DNA of 55,985 bases from Bacteroidota bacterium (GCA_019695345.1 JAIBAE010000022.1:1-55985); one strand, 5' to 3'; positions 1-8,823 are shown, numbered from the stretch's first letter. Program-made: numbers and translations. The notes: generated from the letters alone by a model not told the origin.

Positions 1-608
1 CAAACGCTTAAAGAAACAAGTTTGTTGTCTATCATCCCGTTGTTGCGCTCAACCCAGTGTTCGCCAAAATCAGAGGACATAAACATCCCCCCGCCGTATG
101 TTGCGGCAAAGAGTTTGGTTTTATATATACCTATCTCGCGTACATCTAAGTTGCTTAGTCCTTGATTACTACACAGCGACCACGACACGCCTTTATTCGT
201 TGAGATATAAATCCCTGTTTGCTTCCATGTAGTTGCAAAAACGGTATCGCCTATTACAGCGATTGACCTTATACTAATATTACCTGAGTCCGAAGGACTC
301 CAGTGTTTACCTTCGTCGGTGGAATAATAAATCGTAGTGCCGACAGTTGCAATAAGGTTACCATTTGATTTTGCAATGCTGCTAATTCTACTTTTTGGTA
401 AATCAGAATCAATAGGTTGCCATGTTATGGCACTATCTTTAGATACATATAAGCCACCCCATGCACAACCGGCATAGAGAACACCCTTATTTTCTATAAG
501 CGACGTAACAGCACCGCCATTTAAGCCGTTGTTAATTTCTTTCCATTGAGAGAACACCGATACGGTTGTGATTATACACAAAAGAGTTAGCGTGAGGAGG
601 TATTTCAT
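1..608 (-). CDS. Secreted Ycf48/BNR-like beta-propeller protein, 3' part beyond window edge
   Basis: An open frame runs from the ATG at 606-608 on the minus strand to the window edge without a stop, giving about 202 residues. The N-terminus is a clear signal peptide (MKYLLTLTLLCIITTVSVFS, then QWKEIN). The body has repeated propeller blades of the form LYAG..GGLYVSKDSA.TW, .IYYSTDEGKHWSPS, GIYISTNKGVSWS and GMFMSSDFGEHW, as in Ycf48-like/BNR (sialidase-type) repeats. The blades resemble those of the proteins at 48537-49733 and 51536-52753, which both end in a T9SS sorting domain, so this gene probably does too, outside the window. The role of such surface propellers in this group is unknown. 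No Shine-Dalgarno sequence is visible before the start. Confidence 0.85.
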   Translation of the reverse strand, partial: MKYLLTLTLLCIITTVSVFSQWKEINNGLNGGAVTSLIENKGVLYAGCAWGGLYVSKDSAITWQPIDSDLPKSRISSIAKSNGNLIATVGTTIYYSTDEGKHWSPSDSGNISIRSIAVIGDTVFATTWKQTGIYISTNKGVSWSLCSNQGLSNLDVREIGIYKTKLFAATYGGGMFMSSDFGEHWVERNNGMIDNKLVSLSV

Positions 609-728
609 ACAGACTGAAGAAAGAGTGGTTAAACAATTCAGTATCGCCATAATATACACAAATATACACATTTGGTTTTCAATAAAGGGTGCATTCCAGA
701 TACATGATAGCCTTACTTTTTTGTACGG

Positions 729-792
729 CATTCCCTACCGCCATGCACCGTTTTTACTTGCACGGCATTTGGTGCGGTCAGGCGTTAGCAAA
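729..792 (-). repeat. GCTATCGC-type structured intergenic repeat, copy 1 (degenerate)
   Basis: The conserved end GGTGCGGTCAGGCGTTAGCAAA (complement of the TTTGCTA.CGC end) lies at 771-792. The opposite arm is weak (ACCGCC near 737-742), leaving about four pairs with GCGG. The copy lies in the 609-931 gap between two divergent genes. I see no other gene in that gap. Confidence 0.6.
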
Positions 793-931
793 CCCATATT
801 TCTGCCTGCCTAAATTTTTTTTCGGATGAAATGTAACTTTCCTTTTGGTGTTCTCTCTTACTGTTTGAGTTTTGCGCAGAACTTACACGATTAACTAACG
901 AACCTTTACGAATCTGGGAATTACTCCGACC

Positions 932-1474
932 ATGAACCAGAACTCAAAACAAGAACGTTTCATGCTTCTGTTTAAGCCGCTTCAACCGCGGTTGGAACGA
1001 TACGCACTGACGCTTACACGAGACCGCGACGAAGCCAAGGACGTTGTAGGCGAAACCGTACTGAAAGCATTTGAACACTTTGAACAATTACGGGAAGAAC
1101 AGGCATTTTTAAGCTTTTTGTTCACTATTGCAACGCGGGTTATCCAACAACGGAAATTCCGCCGCGCCGATAGAATGAGCGAAAACCAAATAGAAGACCT
1201 GTTTGAAAACTACACAGCTCCCGATGTTGCTTACGATATTCAAATGCTTTACGAGCAACTTGATAAACTTCCCGCCGATATGCGCGATGCACTCGTGATG
1301 GCGGAAATTACCGGACTCAGCCACAAAGAGATTCAGGAAATTCAAGGCGGCTCGTTAACGGCAGTAAAAGTGCGCATCTTCCGCGCAAAACGCAAACTTG
1401 CAAAACTGATGGGCAGTACATTGTACGACGAAGATGTAGGCGTGCAATCGCTGGCTCTAAGCGGCGAAGAATAA
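932..1474 (+). CDS. RNA polymerase sigma-70 factor, ECF subfamily
   Basis: This 180-residue protein has the size and two-domain layout of an ECF sigma factor. Region 2 lies around residues 12-75, with the typical A..L..D.DEAKDVV.ET stretch followed by an F..W-like FLSFLFTIATRV segment. Region 4 lies around residues 110-160, with LP..MRDAL.MAEI.GLSHKEI.EI.G.S..AVK.R.FRAKRKL as a helix-turn-helix. It would bind core RNA polymerase and direct it to a small regulon. The next gene, 56 nt downstream, encodes a single-pass membrane protein in the usual position of an anti-sigma factor, and a VIT/VWA surface protein follows. The three probably form one operon. No zinc-binding anti-sigma motif is visible in the neighbour, so the pairing is an inference from order. 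Confidence 0.93.
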   Translation: MNQNSKQERFMLLFKPLQPRLERYALTLTRDRDEAKDVVGETVLKAFEHFEQLREEQAFLSFLFTIATRVIQQRKFRRADRMSENQIEDLFENYTAPDVAYDIQMLYEQLDKLPADMRDALVMAEITGLSHKEIQEIQGGSLTAVKVRIFRAKRKLAKLMGSTLYDEDVGVQSLALSGEE

Positions 1475-1530
1475 ATCACCAACGGTACTTTTTTGCAACA
1501 GAACATCGAATAAAAAACTAAAACACCGAA

Positions 1531-3030
1531 ATGAAAAAGAATCTTAATAACCTACTGAACAACGCGGCGGCGTTCGAGAACAAAACGGCACTCTGGTCGG
1601 AGGATGAGTTGCTCGATTTGCTTAAGAACGCTCCCGTTACTCCAACTCCTCCTCCGGCGGGCCGCACAGTTCAACCACTCACCAATACATGGAGGAACAT
1701 TATGTTTGGAACCACACTCCTTGCCGGGGCAACGGCAATTGTTCTGTGGCTTATGCCGCACAATGCAGAACAAATAGATACCAACGCCGATGTTGCATTG
1801 AACACAGTACAATCACAACAAAACAATGCAAACCAACGGGCTAATGTGCAGGCAGAAACAAAGGTAGAAATTAATAACTCGCTATCGCAATCGGCACCGG
1901 GCATTGCCGCTAACAGTAACGTTGCCATGCCGGAAAGAACCGTAGCCGAAAGCAACGCGTCACCGCAGATAGCTGATAACGTTGTACCAATACCCGAGAA
2001 AATCAAAGCACCAAAAGTGCTTGACCTAACAACACAGGAACTTGAAAAACTTGGTGTGAAAAAACAAAACAACACCTATGTGTTGATTGCAAAGCTTGGA
2101 GTTGATTACAACAAACCCTATGCAGTAAATGCCTTCTATGCAAACGCGGATAACCACCGCACAAGCATACAAGTAAACCAGAACATGGTTAAATCAAAAC
2201 TCGCACAATTTGAATACGATACAACACAACAAGCAAGTGTTATGAACTTTACTGTAACACTCGATGAACTTGATACAAAAGCAACACTGATAAAGGCAAA
2301 CGAAGCAACATCCGCAACGGTGTATCCCATTATCATCTCGCACGATAGTAAGGATGTAAACGGAAGCGAGGCAAGCAAAGTAATGATATTTGGCGAACCC
2401 GAAAACGAAAACGAGATGAACCGCCTGCGCGATGATGTTGCTTCGTTATTTGATGTGTTCAACCCTGTTGCACACAAACAAACCGAACGCAATGTTGCAC
2501 GTTTCCCATTAATAAGTAAACTGATTCCCGTGCGCATACAACACGCAGTGCCAAACAGCGGAAGCGCCGAGATAATTCTGTGGTACTACCCAACCGATGA
2601 ATTTATCAGCAAACTGCCATCACGCTATGCCGACCAAATTCGCAAAGAATCCGAGCGCATAGAACAAATAGAACAAAAGAACGAAAAAGACTCCGGCACC
2701 GCAACCATACAACAACGCTATGCAGGCGAATACCAATACACCGATGTAGCACGCTCACGCAGCGGAGCAGTAGAAATACTCTCGGTAGGACCCAATCCCG
2801 CACGCGAAAACGCAACACTACGGTATAAAGTATCCGAGCCACGCACCGTACACATTGTACTCTACGATATGCAGGGCGCAAAAGTAGCAGAGCTTGCAAC
2901 CGCCAACGCCTACACCGGCGAAACCGAAGCACAACTGCAACTAAACAACCTTGCATCGGGCGCATACCTGATAACACTGGTAACCGACCGCGGCGAACAA
3001 GCCATTCAACGATTGATAATTCAGAACTGA
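1531..3030 (+). CDS. Membrane-anchored putative anti-sigma protein with C-terminal T9SS sorting domain
   Basis: This 499-residue protein has no cleavable signal peptide. Residues 1-55 are hydrophilic with an acidic helix (ALWSEDELLDLLKNA), and residues 57-75 form one transmembrane segment (TTLLAGATAIVLWLM). A long N/Q/A-rich linker and a region of about 160-400 rich in predicted beta structure follow. Residues 418-499 match a T9SS type A sorting domain: VGPNPARENATLRY, IVLYDMQGAKV, LASGAYLITLVTDRG, ending IIQN. An N-terminal cytoplasmic helix plus one membrane span directly after an ECF sigma gene is the arrangement of anti-sigma factors. A T9SS CTD on such a protein is unexpected because cargo normally enters through a Sec signal peptide. 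Either the span acts as an uncleaved signal, or the CTD is used as an outer-membrane or T9SS contact domain. The anti-sigma role is an inference. Confidence 0.8.
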   Translation: MKKNLNNLLNNAAAFENKTALWSEDELLDLLKNAPVTPTPPPAGRTVQPLTNTWRNIMFGTTLLAGATAIVLWLMPHNAEQIDTNADVALNTVQSQQNNANQRANVQAETKVEINNSLSQSAPGIAANSNVAMPERTVAESNASPQIADNVVPIPEKIKAPKVLDLTTQELEKLGVKKQNNTYVLIAKLGVDYNKPYAVNAFYANADNHRTSIQVNQNMVKSKLAQFEYDTTQQASVMNFTVTLDELDTKATLIKANEATSATVYPIIISHDSKDVNGSEASKVMIFGEPENENEMNRLRDDVASLFDVFNPVAHKQTERNVARFPLISKLIPVRIQHAVPNSGSAEIILWYYPTDEFISKLPSRYADQIRKESERIEQIEQKNEKDSGTATIQQRYAGEYQYTDVARSRSGAVEILSVGPNPARENATLRYKVSEPRTVHIVLYDMQGAKVAELATANAYTGETEAQLQLNNLASGAYLITLVTDRGEQAIQRLIIQN

Positions 3031-3047
3031 GAGAGAGGAGAAACGAA

Positions 3048-6000
3048 ATGAAAACACAACAAAACTACCCGATACATAAAGGCATGTTCCGACTCTCAAC
3101 TCTGATTGCGGATACAACTCAACAAATACATACCCAACAACGTATAACAGATAATGGTAACCCGCTTCGGGTTTCAGGGCGCGCCTGCGCGGCAACCCTG
3201 TCCGCTCCCACCCGCCTGCGTCTTCCGCACGGAATGGTAAGTGTGGTTGTTATGATGCTTATACTTGTTGCTTCAACATTAACGGCACAGTACGGTCAGG
3301 TTGAACCGGTAATTGCACGATGCGGCTCACCACGGTTTCTTGTATCGCAAGGCGAAGCAAATGCGTTTGGGTTACGCTCTACCAATGTAACCGTAAATGT
3401 AGTTGGTGTAATAGCCGATGTAAACGTACGCCAGGTATATGTAAACAACGGCGCAACACCCGTAGAAGCAACCTACATATTTCCAGCATCAACACGTGCG
3501 GCAGTGTATGGCTTAACCATGACCATTGGCCCGCGCATCGTTAAAGCAGTAATCAAAGAAAAACAAGCCGCGCGTGCAGAATACACTGCCGCCATACAAC
3601 AAGGCAGAACTGCAACCTTGTTAGACCAAATAAAACCAAACGTATTCCAGATGCAGGTTGGTAACATCCCCGCACACGACTCCGTTGTGGTAGATATGCA
3701 CTACACCGAAGCTTTGGAACTACGCGAAGGCGAATACGAATTTGTATATCCCGGTGTTGTTGGCCCACGCTATGTTAGCGGTGTGCCATCATCCGAATAC
3801 GATAAAGTTCTTAACAGTTCCGATTTACCCAAAGAAGTTCCCGGAACATTTAACATTGTTACCAATATCTCGGCAGGTGTTCCCGTTGCCGAGGTAACAA
3901 GCCCATCGCACTCGGTAAAAACAACAACACTCGATGGCGTTAGCCGTGCGTTGCTTTCAACACCAAAAAAGAATAGCATAACATCGGTAAGCATGGCGCA
4001 TAACGATGCACTCAACCGAGATTATGTGTTACGGTACCGTTTAACAGGCCGTGCAATAGAATCGGGGTTGTTATTATACAAAGGCGAGAAAGAAAACTTC
4101 TTTATGCTAATGGTGCAACCACCAAAAAATGTTGAGATACCAAATATCGTTCCGCGTGAGTTTGTATTTATTGTAGATGTAAGCGGTTCGATGCAAGGCC
4201 AGCCAACAGTTATTGCTCGCGATATGATGAACAACCTGTTCAAAACATTACGCCCATCCGATAAATTCAATATCATGATGTTCAGCGGTGGCAATATGGT
4301 GTTCTCGCCAAATTCAGTAGAGGCCACGCCCGATAACATTAAACGTGCGTATGGCTTTTTAACAAGTGGCTACGGCGGCGGCGGAACGGAATTACTTCCT
4401 GCATTAAAGGTTGCGCTTGCTATGAAAGCCGAGCCCGGCTACGCCCGCAGTTTTATTGCCTTAACCGATGGCTATGTTACCGTAGAGCGCGAAGCATTTG
4501 ATTTGGTACGTAACAACTTAAACAATGCAAACTTCTACGCATTCGGTATAGGCACAAGCGTAAACCGTTGGTTAATGGAAGGACTTGCCCGCGCAGGTAA
4601 TGCCGAATCGTTTATTGTTACCAACTTAAGCGAAGCACCTGCAATGGCAGAAAAATTCCGTCAGTACATAGAGGCACCTGTGCTTACAGGCGTAAAAGTA
4701 GATTGGGGGAATATGAATGTGTATGATGTTGACCCGGGCACAATTCCATCGGCAACATCCAAACGCCCAATAGTAGTGTATGGTAAATGGAAAGGCGATG
4801 CAACCGGAACATTACGCTTAACAGGTAATGCAGCCGATGGCGCTTACACCTTCGATGTAAACATTGCCGCACAACCACAACTACCCGAGCACGCCGCACT
4901 GAAATACCTGTGGGCACGTAACCGTATTAAATTTATTGAAGACGGTATGGTTGGCAACTGGGGCTACGAGCGCGCCGCCCAACCCGATGAGCAACAGCTT
5001 ATAACATCAATTGGGTTAAACTATAACCTGCTTACCAAATACACATCGTTCATTGCTGTTGATAGCACAACACCGGTTAAGAAACCTGTGGTTAAAAAAG
5101 ATACGTCAGGGAAGCTACATGTGGCTTGCATCGAACCTTCGTATTTAAGAAAATATATCGTAGATGGAGAAGACATCACTGATGAGGTAACCGAACCACT
5201 TGGTCAAGTACCTCAAACCCCAAGCGGTACAAACTCCCCAACAGTAGGTAAAAAACAATCAACATCAGTTGGTAATTCATCTTCACCAAAAAGTAAACCT
5301 GCTAAACCTGCACCGCAACAGGTTACGGTAACTGCACAAAAAGAGAACGTAGATGCTAAAGAAGTTGGAAAAATTAAGAGTGTTAGCGCAGAACCCTTAG
5401 CAACAACCCGCGAAAGCGCAGTAAGCATTGCAACAACACAAGCTGGTGTGCAAGCAAGCGGCGGTGGGTTGGTTGTCCGTGGCAGTCGTAATAGTGATAA
5501 TAAATATCTTGTAGATGGCCAAGACTTAACCGATGTTGTTACTGGTACACTGGGTACTCCAGCATCTTCAGCAGGTGCAAATTACACACCTACTTCAAGC
5601 GCATTTGCTACCGAAGATGTACAAGTAGTAACCGGGAATGCAAATGCACAATATGGAAACGCATTAGGCGGCGTGGTAAATACAGTTATGAAAACAGGTA
5701 AGGCTAACAATAGTTCAGAAGCAAGAGATGCTAAAGGCACAACACCAACAGATAGCCGTAACCAAACAACAACTAAGGTTGATGAAAAGCACAATCCATC
5801 AAAAGAATCATTAGAGCAAGCTAATAGCAATGCTGCACCAACATTTAAGAGCACAACTACTAACTCAATACCAACAGAGCAACAACCTAAAACACAAGGC
5901 GTAACACCTCCCCCTCCGCCAACAACAACAGCGGTAATACCGGAAGCAAAGCCACAAACCGAGCCGGCTAAACAGCCACAGGCAGTTGTACCACAACGCA

Positions 6001-6791
6001 CGGTAGCACAATCAACAACACAGTCCACACCAACGCTTACGCAGTCGGTTGCTGTTACGTCGTCTGGGGATAGTGACGGCGGCGGCGGGGTAGACGGTGC
6101 AGATCCACTTATGCCGTGTTGTGCTCCATCACGTTTATACGTTGGTCCTGTATTTGGGTATAGCCAATCATTTCAAACAACTACATTTGATATGCTGAAT
6201 GGTACAACACAACAGGTAAGCAGTACAGGTAATGGTTTTATGGCGGGGTTAAGTGCAGAGTATCTATTGGGTGGACCCAAGTATTCAACAGCATCACTAA
6301 TCATAACCACACTATATCACAGCACTCCTGCAACATTCTCAACAAGTGGTACTGTTGCGGCATTCAAAGCAAACAGCCCCGATACAACTTCCGCCCTTGC
6401 TCAATTCCTTGCAGAGCGTAAAGTATCGCGCCTAACGCTTGGTATAATGTATAAGCACAACCTTGGCAATACACCATTGGTACTAATGGCGGGGCTAAAC
6501 CCATCGCTTATAATAAGTAATACGTTGGAAACCAAAGCAACGTTGCCAAGTACTGCGGCATGGGCGGCAAACTCAACAACAACCGAGCGCATGGTAACCA
6601 CGGGTGCAATGGCAAACACAAACAAGTTCCATCTTGGTGCACAGCTCGGGCTTGGGTACGAGTTCATCCTCAAGAAAATCTTTGTAGTTCCGTCCATCTG
6701 GTATAACTTAGGGTTAACAAACACAACAATCAGTGCAACAAATAAACTCAGCTCAATCGATTTTGTACTATCAATCCGTTTTGCGTTGTAA
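3048..6791 (+). CDS. VIT-VWA domain protein with TonB-plug-like segment and C-terminal beta-barrel-like domain
   Basis: The ATG at 3048 has a good Shine-Dalgarno (AGGAG at 3035-3039), giving 1247 residues. The signal peptide, however, starts only at residue 63 (ATG at 3234; MVSVVVMMLILVASTLTA), so the true start may be 3234. Domains in order: VIT about 88-245 (VNVRQVYVNN.A..P.EATYIFP, then E..AR.EY..A..QGR.A.L); VWA about 368-545 with MIDAS DVSGS near 376-380; a Ser/Pro/Gln-rich linker; a stretch at about 788-884 that mimics a TonB receptor plug (LVVRGSRNSDNKYLVDGQDL, then EDVQVVTGNANAQYGNALGG, then VVNTVMKTG); another Thr/Gln/Pro linker; and about 1028-1247, which looks like a small outer-membrane beta-barrel (alternating strands, VGPVFGYS start, IRFAL end). 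An echo of the plug motif (YIVDGEDITDEVTEPLG) occurs near residue 703. VIT-VWA proteins are secreted adhesive or metal-binding proteins. The plug and barrel parts suggest outer-membrane anchoring. Confidence 0.88.
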   Translation: MKTQQNYPIHKGMFRLSTLIADTTQQIHTQQRITDNGNPLRVSGRACAATLSAPTRLRLPHGMVSVVVMMLILVASTLTAQYGQVEPVIARCGSPRFLVSQGEANAFGLRSTNVTVNVVGVIADVNVRQVYVNNGATPVEATYIFPASTRAAVYGLTMTIGPRIVKAVIKEKQAARAEYTAAIQQGRTATLLDQIKPNVFQMQVGNIPAHDSVVVDMHYTEALELREGEYEFVYPGVVGPRYVSGVPSSEYDKVLNSSDLPKEVPGTFNIVTNISAGVPVAEVTSPSHSVKTTTLDGVSRALLSTPKKNSITSVSMAHNDALNRDYVLRYRLTGRAIESGLLLYKGEKENFFMLMVQPPKNVEIPNIVPREFVFIVDVSGSMQGQPTVIARDMMNNLFKTLRPSDKFNIMMFSGGNMVFSPNSVEATPDNIKRAYGFLTSGYGGGGTELLPALKVALAMKAEPGYARSFIALTDGYVTVEREAFDLVRNNLNNANFYAFGIGTSVNRWLMEGLARAGNAESFIVTNLSEAPAMAEKFRQYIEAPVLTGVKVDWGNMNVYDVDPGTIPSATSKRPIVVYGKWKGDATGTLRLTGNAADGAYTFDVNIAAQPQLPEHAALKYLWARNRIKFIEDGMVGNWGYERAAQPDEQQLITSIGLNYNLLTKYTSFIAVDSTTPVKKPVVKKDTSGKLHVACIEPSYLRKYIVDGEDITDEVTEPLGQVPQTPSGTNSPTVGKKQSTSVGNSSSPKSKPAKPAPQQVTVTAQKENVDAKEVGKIKSVSAEPLATTRESAVSIATTQAGVQASGGGLVVRGSRNSDNKYLVDGQDLTDVVTGTLGTPASSAGANYTPTSSAFATEDVQVVTGNANAQYGNALGGVVNTVMKTGKANNSSEARDAKGTTPTDSRNQTTTKVDEKHNPSKESLEQANSNAAPTFKSTTTNSIPTEQQPKTQGVTPPPPPTTTAVIPEAKPQTEPAKQPQAVVPQRTVAQSTTQSTPTLTQSVAVTSSGDSDGGGGVDGADPLMPCCAPSRLYVGPVFGYSQSFQTTTFDMLNGTTQQVSSTGNGFMAGLSAEYLLGGPKYSTASLIITTLYHSTPATFSTSGTVAAFKANSPDTTSALAQFLAERKVSRLTLGIMYKHNLGNTPLVLMAGLNPSLIISNTLETKATLPSTAAWAANSTTTERMVTTGAMANTNKFHLGAQLGLGYEFILKKIFVVPSIWYNLGLTNTTISATNKLSSIDFVLSIRFAL
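3159..3200. repeat. Palindromic GC-rich sequence inside the leader of the VIT-VWA gene
   Basis: A perfect hairpin AACCCG-CTT-CGGGTT lies at 3159-3173. It is followed at 3175-3200 by nested inverted repeats CAGGG/CCCTG and GCGC/GCGC. The sequence sits between the Shine-Dalgarno-linked ATG (3048) and the signal-peptide ATG (3234), and it is much more GC-rich than its surroundings. It looks like a REP-type insertion that has stayed in frame. Confidence 0.5.
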
Positions 6792-6844
6792 CCTGTGGTA
6801 AGGTAGGATAAACTGTTGCAGTCCTGAACACAACGCAAACGTGC

Positions 6845-6874
6845 AGGGTCGGTTTCCAACAAGAAGCCGACCTT
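6845..6874 (+). terminator. Hairpin downstream of the VIT-VWA gene
   Basis: AGGGTCGGTTTC and GAAGCCGACCTT form a stem of about 12 bp (with G-T pairs) around a CAACAA-type loop, 54 nt after the stop codon. The T-run after it (GTTGATTTT) is weak, so this may be an imperfect intrinsic terminator. Confidence 0.5.
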
Positions 6875-6892
6875 GTTGATTTTAAAAAGGTA

Positions 6893-6966
6893 TGTTCCCC
6901 GCCTCTGCCGAAGCAAAGCTCAAGCGCGCAAACCCGGTGCGAGCCCACCGTTCAGCATCGCGAATA
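6893..6966 (+). repeat. Family B GC-rich intergenic repeat, copy 1
   Basis: The copy begins TTCCCCGCCTCTGCCGAAGC, continues through AGCGCGCAAACCCGGTGCGA and ends near CATCGCG. It matches the sequence at 10252-10322 in the same orientation and a third copy at 19737-19813 in the opposite orientation. The rest of the 6792-7144 gap holds the hairpin above and AT-rich sequence before the next gene. Confidence 0.6.
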
Positions 6967-7144
6967 GTTTTTTCTACAATGGAACTATTAAAGAACAACA
7001 GGTGTTAAGTTCTCATATTCTTGGATGGCTAAACATCAAATAGTTTTCTTTTCAGACTTCATCATTTTGTTTATGTTGCATTAGGAAAATGGGAAGAGCT
7101 ACGTGTGTGATCCTTTGTTAAACAAATCTTCCGGAGAGTGTGTT

Positions 7145-7483
7145 ATGAATAAGGACGAGTTGATTGATGATTATACGAATGCAGGGTTAATGGTAGTGTT
7201 GTTCGAAAAAATAGTTGAGAAGTCTAAACTTTCCTACGATACTATGACGTGGTTCGAGAAAATTGATGTAATGATTGTGGTAGATATGCTGATGAAAGAA
7301 AAAGTTGTAGTACGTATGTGGAATGATGTTCATACCTTAATTACAAACAGATTTGAGAATCAGGATACGTTTGTAAAAACGATGGATAAAATTAAAATGG
7401 AGTTTGATAAAGGAATTGAATTCCTTTGGGAAGAAGAAAAAGTAAATACAATCATGATGCGGTTAATGACTACACCACGATAA
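7145..7483 (+). CDS. Small hypothetical protein, 112 aa
   Basis: I do not recognise this protein. The frame opens at 7103, but the ATG at 7145 (MNKDELIDDYTNAGLM) is preferred because GGAG (7131-7134) lies at a normal Shine-Dalgarno distance. The product is rich in Lys, Glu, Met and Val, looks alpha-helical, and has no signal peptide or membrane span, so it is probably cytoplasmic. No cysteine or histidine pattern suggests metal binding. It is followed by a 66-bp repeat and then the TPR lipoprotein gene, so the two are probably separate transcription units. Confidence 0.7.
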   Translation: MNKDELIDDYTNAGLMVVLFEKIVEKSKLSYDTMTWFEKIDVMIVVDMLMKEKVVVRMWNDVHTLITNRFENQDTFVKTMDKIKMEFDKGIEFLWEEEKVNTIMMRLMTTPR

Positions 7484-7522
7484 GTTTTTTTGTTCCTATA
7501 GATGTACATGAGAACCTTAACG

Positions 7523-7589
7523 TTCTCTCCCGCAAACACAAACGCCCTGCATTGCTGCAAGGCGCGGTGCGGTCTGCGTTAGCAAATAC
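7523..7589 (-). repeat. GCTATCGC-type structured intergenic repeat, copy 2
   Basis: The copy runs from TTCTCTCCCGCAAAC to GCGGTCTGCGTTAGCAAATA, with stem CCGCA/TGCGG. It is identical at all but one position over 66 bp to the copy at 8824-8890, so the two flank the TPR lipoprotein gene as direct repeats. A perfect inverted repeat GAGAAC/GTTCTC (7510-7527) caps its left end. Confidence 0.85.
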
Positions 7590-7671
7590 GTGTACTATGT
7601 ATGTAGTTTTATGTTATATTGTGATAAGAAAAACTAACATATCTTTTACCCATAAGCCGGAAAGATGTACT

Positions 7672-8805
7672 ATGCCTCTGCTAAAAATTATTGTGGTGTT
7701 ATGTGCCGCAATTGTATTGCAATCTTGCGCTACAAGTTATAAGTTACCCAACCCAGCTAAATCTCCTTCCAAACTAACTGATGAGCAACGTGAACTGATT
7801 ACCAAGGGAGTTCATAAGCACGATGCCGGCGCATATCAGGAGGCAATAGAATATTATAACAGAGTACTCTCGGTGAATCCTGATTGTGTTAATGCGTATT
7901 ACGAAAAATCGTACTCATTAAGTGCATTAGGGCGTCTTGAAGATGCTATTCAAGTTGCTATGCACGGTGCGCAGTACAACGATATGAATATGCTGCCACA
8001 GCTGTATATGATAATTGGGAATAATCTGGATGACCTTGGTAAAACGAAAGATGCTATTAATGTGTATAAGCAGGCAATTGATATTGTTCCCCAGTTGTAT
8101 TTACTGCATTACAATTTGGGATTATCGTACATGCGTATAAATAAGATTGCTGATGCAAAAGATTGCTTTTATAAAACACTGGAGCTAAATCCCGCACATC
8201 CATCCAGCCACTTATCTGTTGGAATGGTTGATGGAAGTGTGATGAACAGTAACTCGAAAAAAGTGTTAACCTATATGCACTTTCTTGCCGTAGAACCAAA
8301 CTCTAAACGCTCGCCCGAAATTGCAATGAAGTTGTATAATTTGGTATGTAACTCGTTTACTAAATCAGGACCTACATCCTTTACGGTTTATTTAGATGCC
8401 AAAGCGATGGATGATAAAGACAATGCCGTGTATGCAAGTGCCGATATGTGGCTTTCATTAGCTTCTATTCCTCTCTCGCCGGATTCAACTAAGCCTATTT
8501 CCGAGAAAGATGCTGCTAAACGAACACCAATGGGGAAGATGAGTAATAATATAGGTTTGGCTGTTTCTATTCTGACAAGGGCCGATTCAGCTACCAACAA
8601 AATACCAATGCGTACTCGCTTTGATAAAATTTACAAACCATTTATGAAGGCGCTTAATGATGAAGATGATTGGGAGGGATTTTGTTATTACATCATGCAA
8701 TCTACCAAGATGATTGAGCAGCCACCGCTATCCAACCGCGAGGAACGCTTTAAAAAGGTAAAAGCTTATATTGAGAAGTACCTCTCTTCAGTTCAGAACG
8801 ATTAA
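7672..8805 (+). CDS. TPR-repeat lipoprotein
   Basis: The frame is open from 7426, but the first 246 nt run through the intergenic repeat. The ATG at 7672 starts a textbook lipoprotein signal (MPLLKIIVVLCAAIVLQSC, lipobox LQSC, Cys19), giving 377 residues. Tetratricopeptide repeats cover roughly residues 45-200: GVHKHDAGAYQEAIEYYNRV, VNAYYEKSYSLSALGRLEDA, MIIGNNLDDLGKTKDAINVY and LHYNLGLSYMRINKIADAKD. The rest (about 200-377) is helical without a recognised family. The protein is expected to be lipid-anchored in an outer or inner membrane leaflet and to act as a protein-interaction scaffold. No partner can be named from its neighbours. Confidence 0.88.
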   Translation: MPLLKIIVVLCAAIVLQSCATSYKLPNPAKSPSKLTDEQRELITKGVHKHDAGAYQEAIEYYNRVLSVNPDCVNAYYEKSYSLSALGRLEDAIQVAMHGAQYNDMNMLPQLYMIIGNNLDDLGKTKDAINVYKQAIDIVPQLYLLHYNLGLSYMRINKIADAKDCFYKTLELNPAHPSSHLSVGMVDGSVMNSNSKKVLTYMHFLAVEPNSKRSPEIAMKLYNLVCNSFTKSGPTSFTVYLDAKAMDDKDNAVYASADMWLSLASIPLSPDSTKPISEKDAAKRTPMGKMSNNIGLAVSILTRADSATNKIPMRTRFDKIYKPFMKALNDEDDWEGFCYYIMQSTKMIEQPPLSNREERFKKVKAYIEKYLSSVQND

Positions 8806-8823
8806 GGCTGCTATGTTGAGAAG

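Noticed and set aside
568-813. 81-codon open frame on the plus strand
   Set aside because: It overlaps the start of the minus-strand propeller gene and an intergenic repeat, and the product has no coherent protein-like composition.
5582-6028. 148-codon minus-strand frame inside the VIT-VWA gene
   Set aside because: It is a mirror of the Thr/Gln/Pro-rich linker coded on the plus strand, and the Val/Cys/Gly-rich product is a typical shadow.
7426-7671. Upstream extension of the TPR lipoprotein frame
   Set aside because: It runs through the 66-bp repeat and overlaps the preceding gene. The lipoprotein signal peptide begins at 7672.
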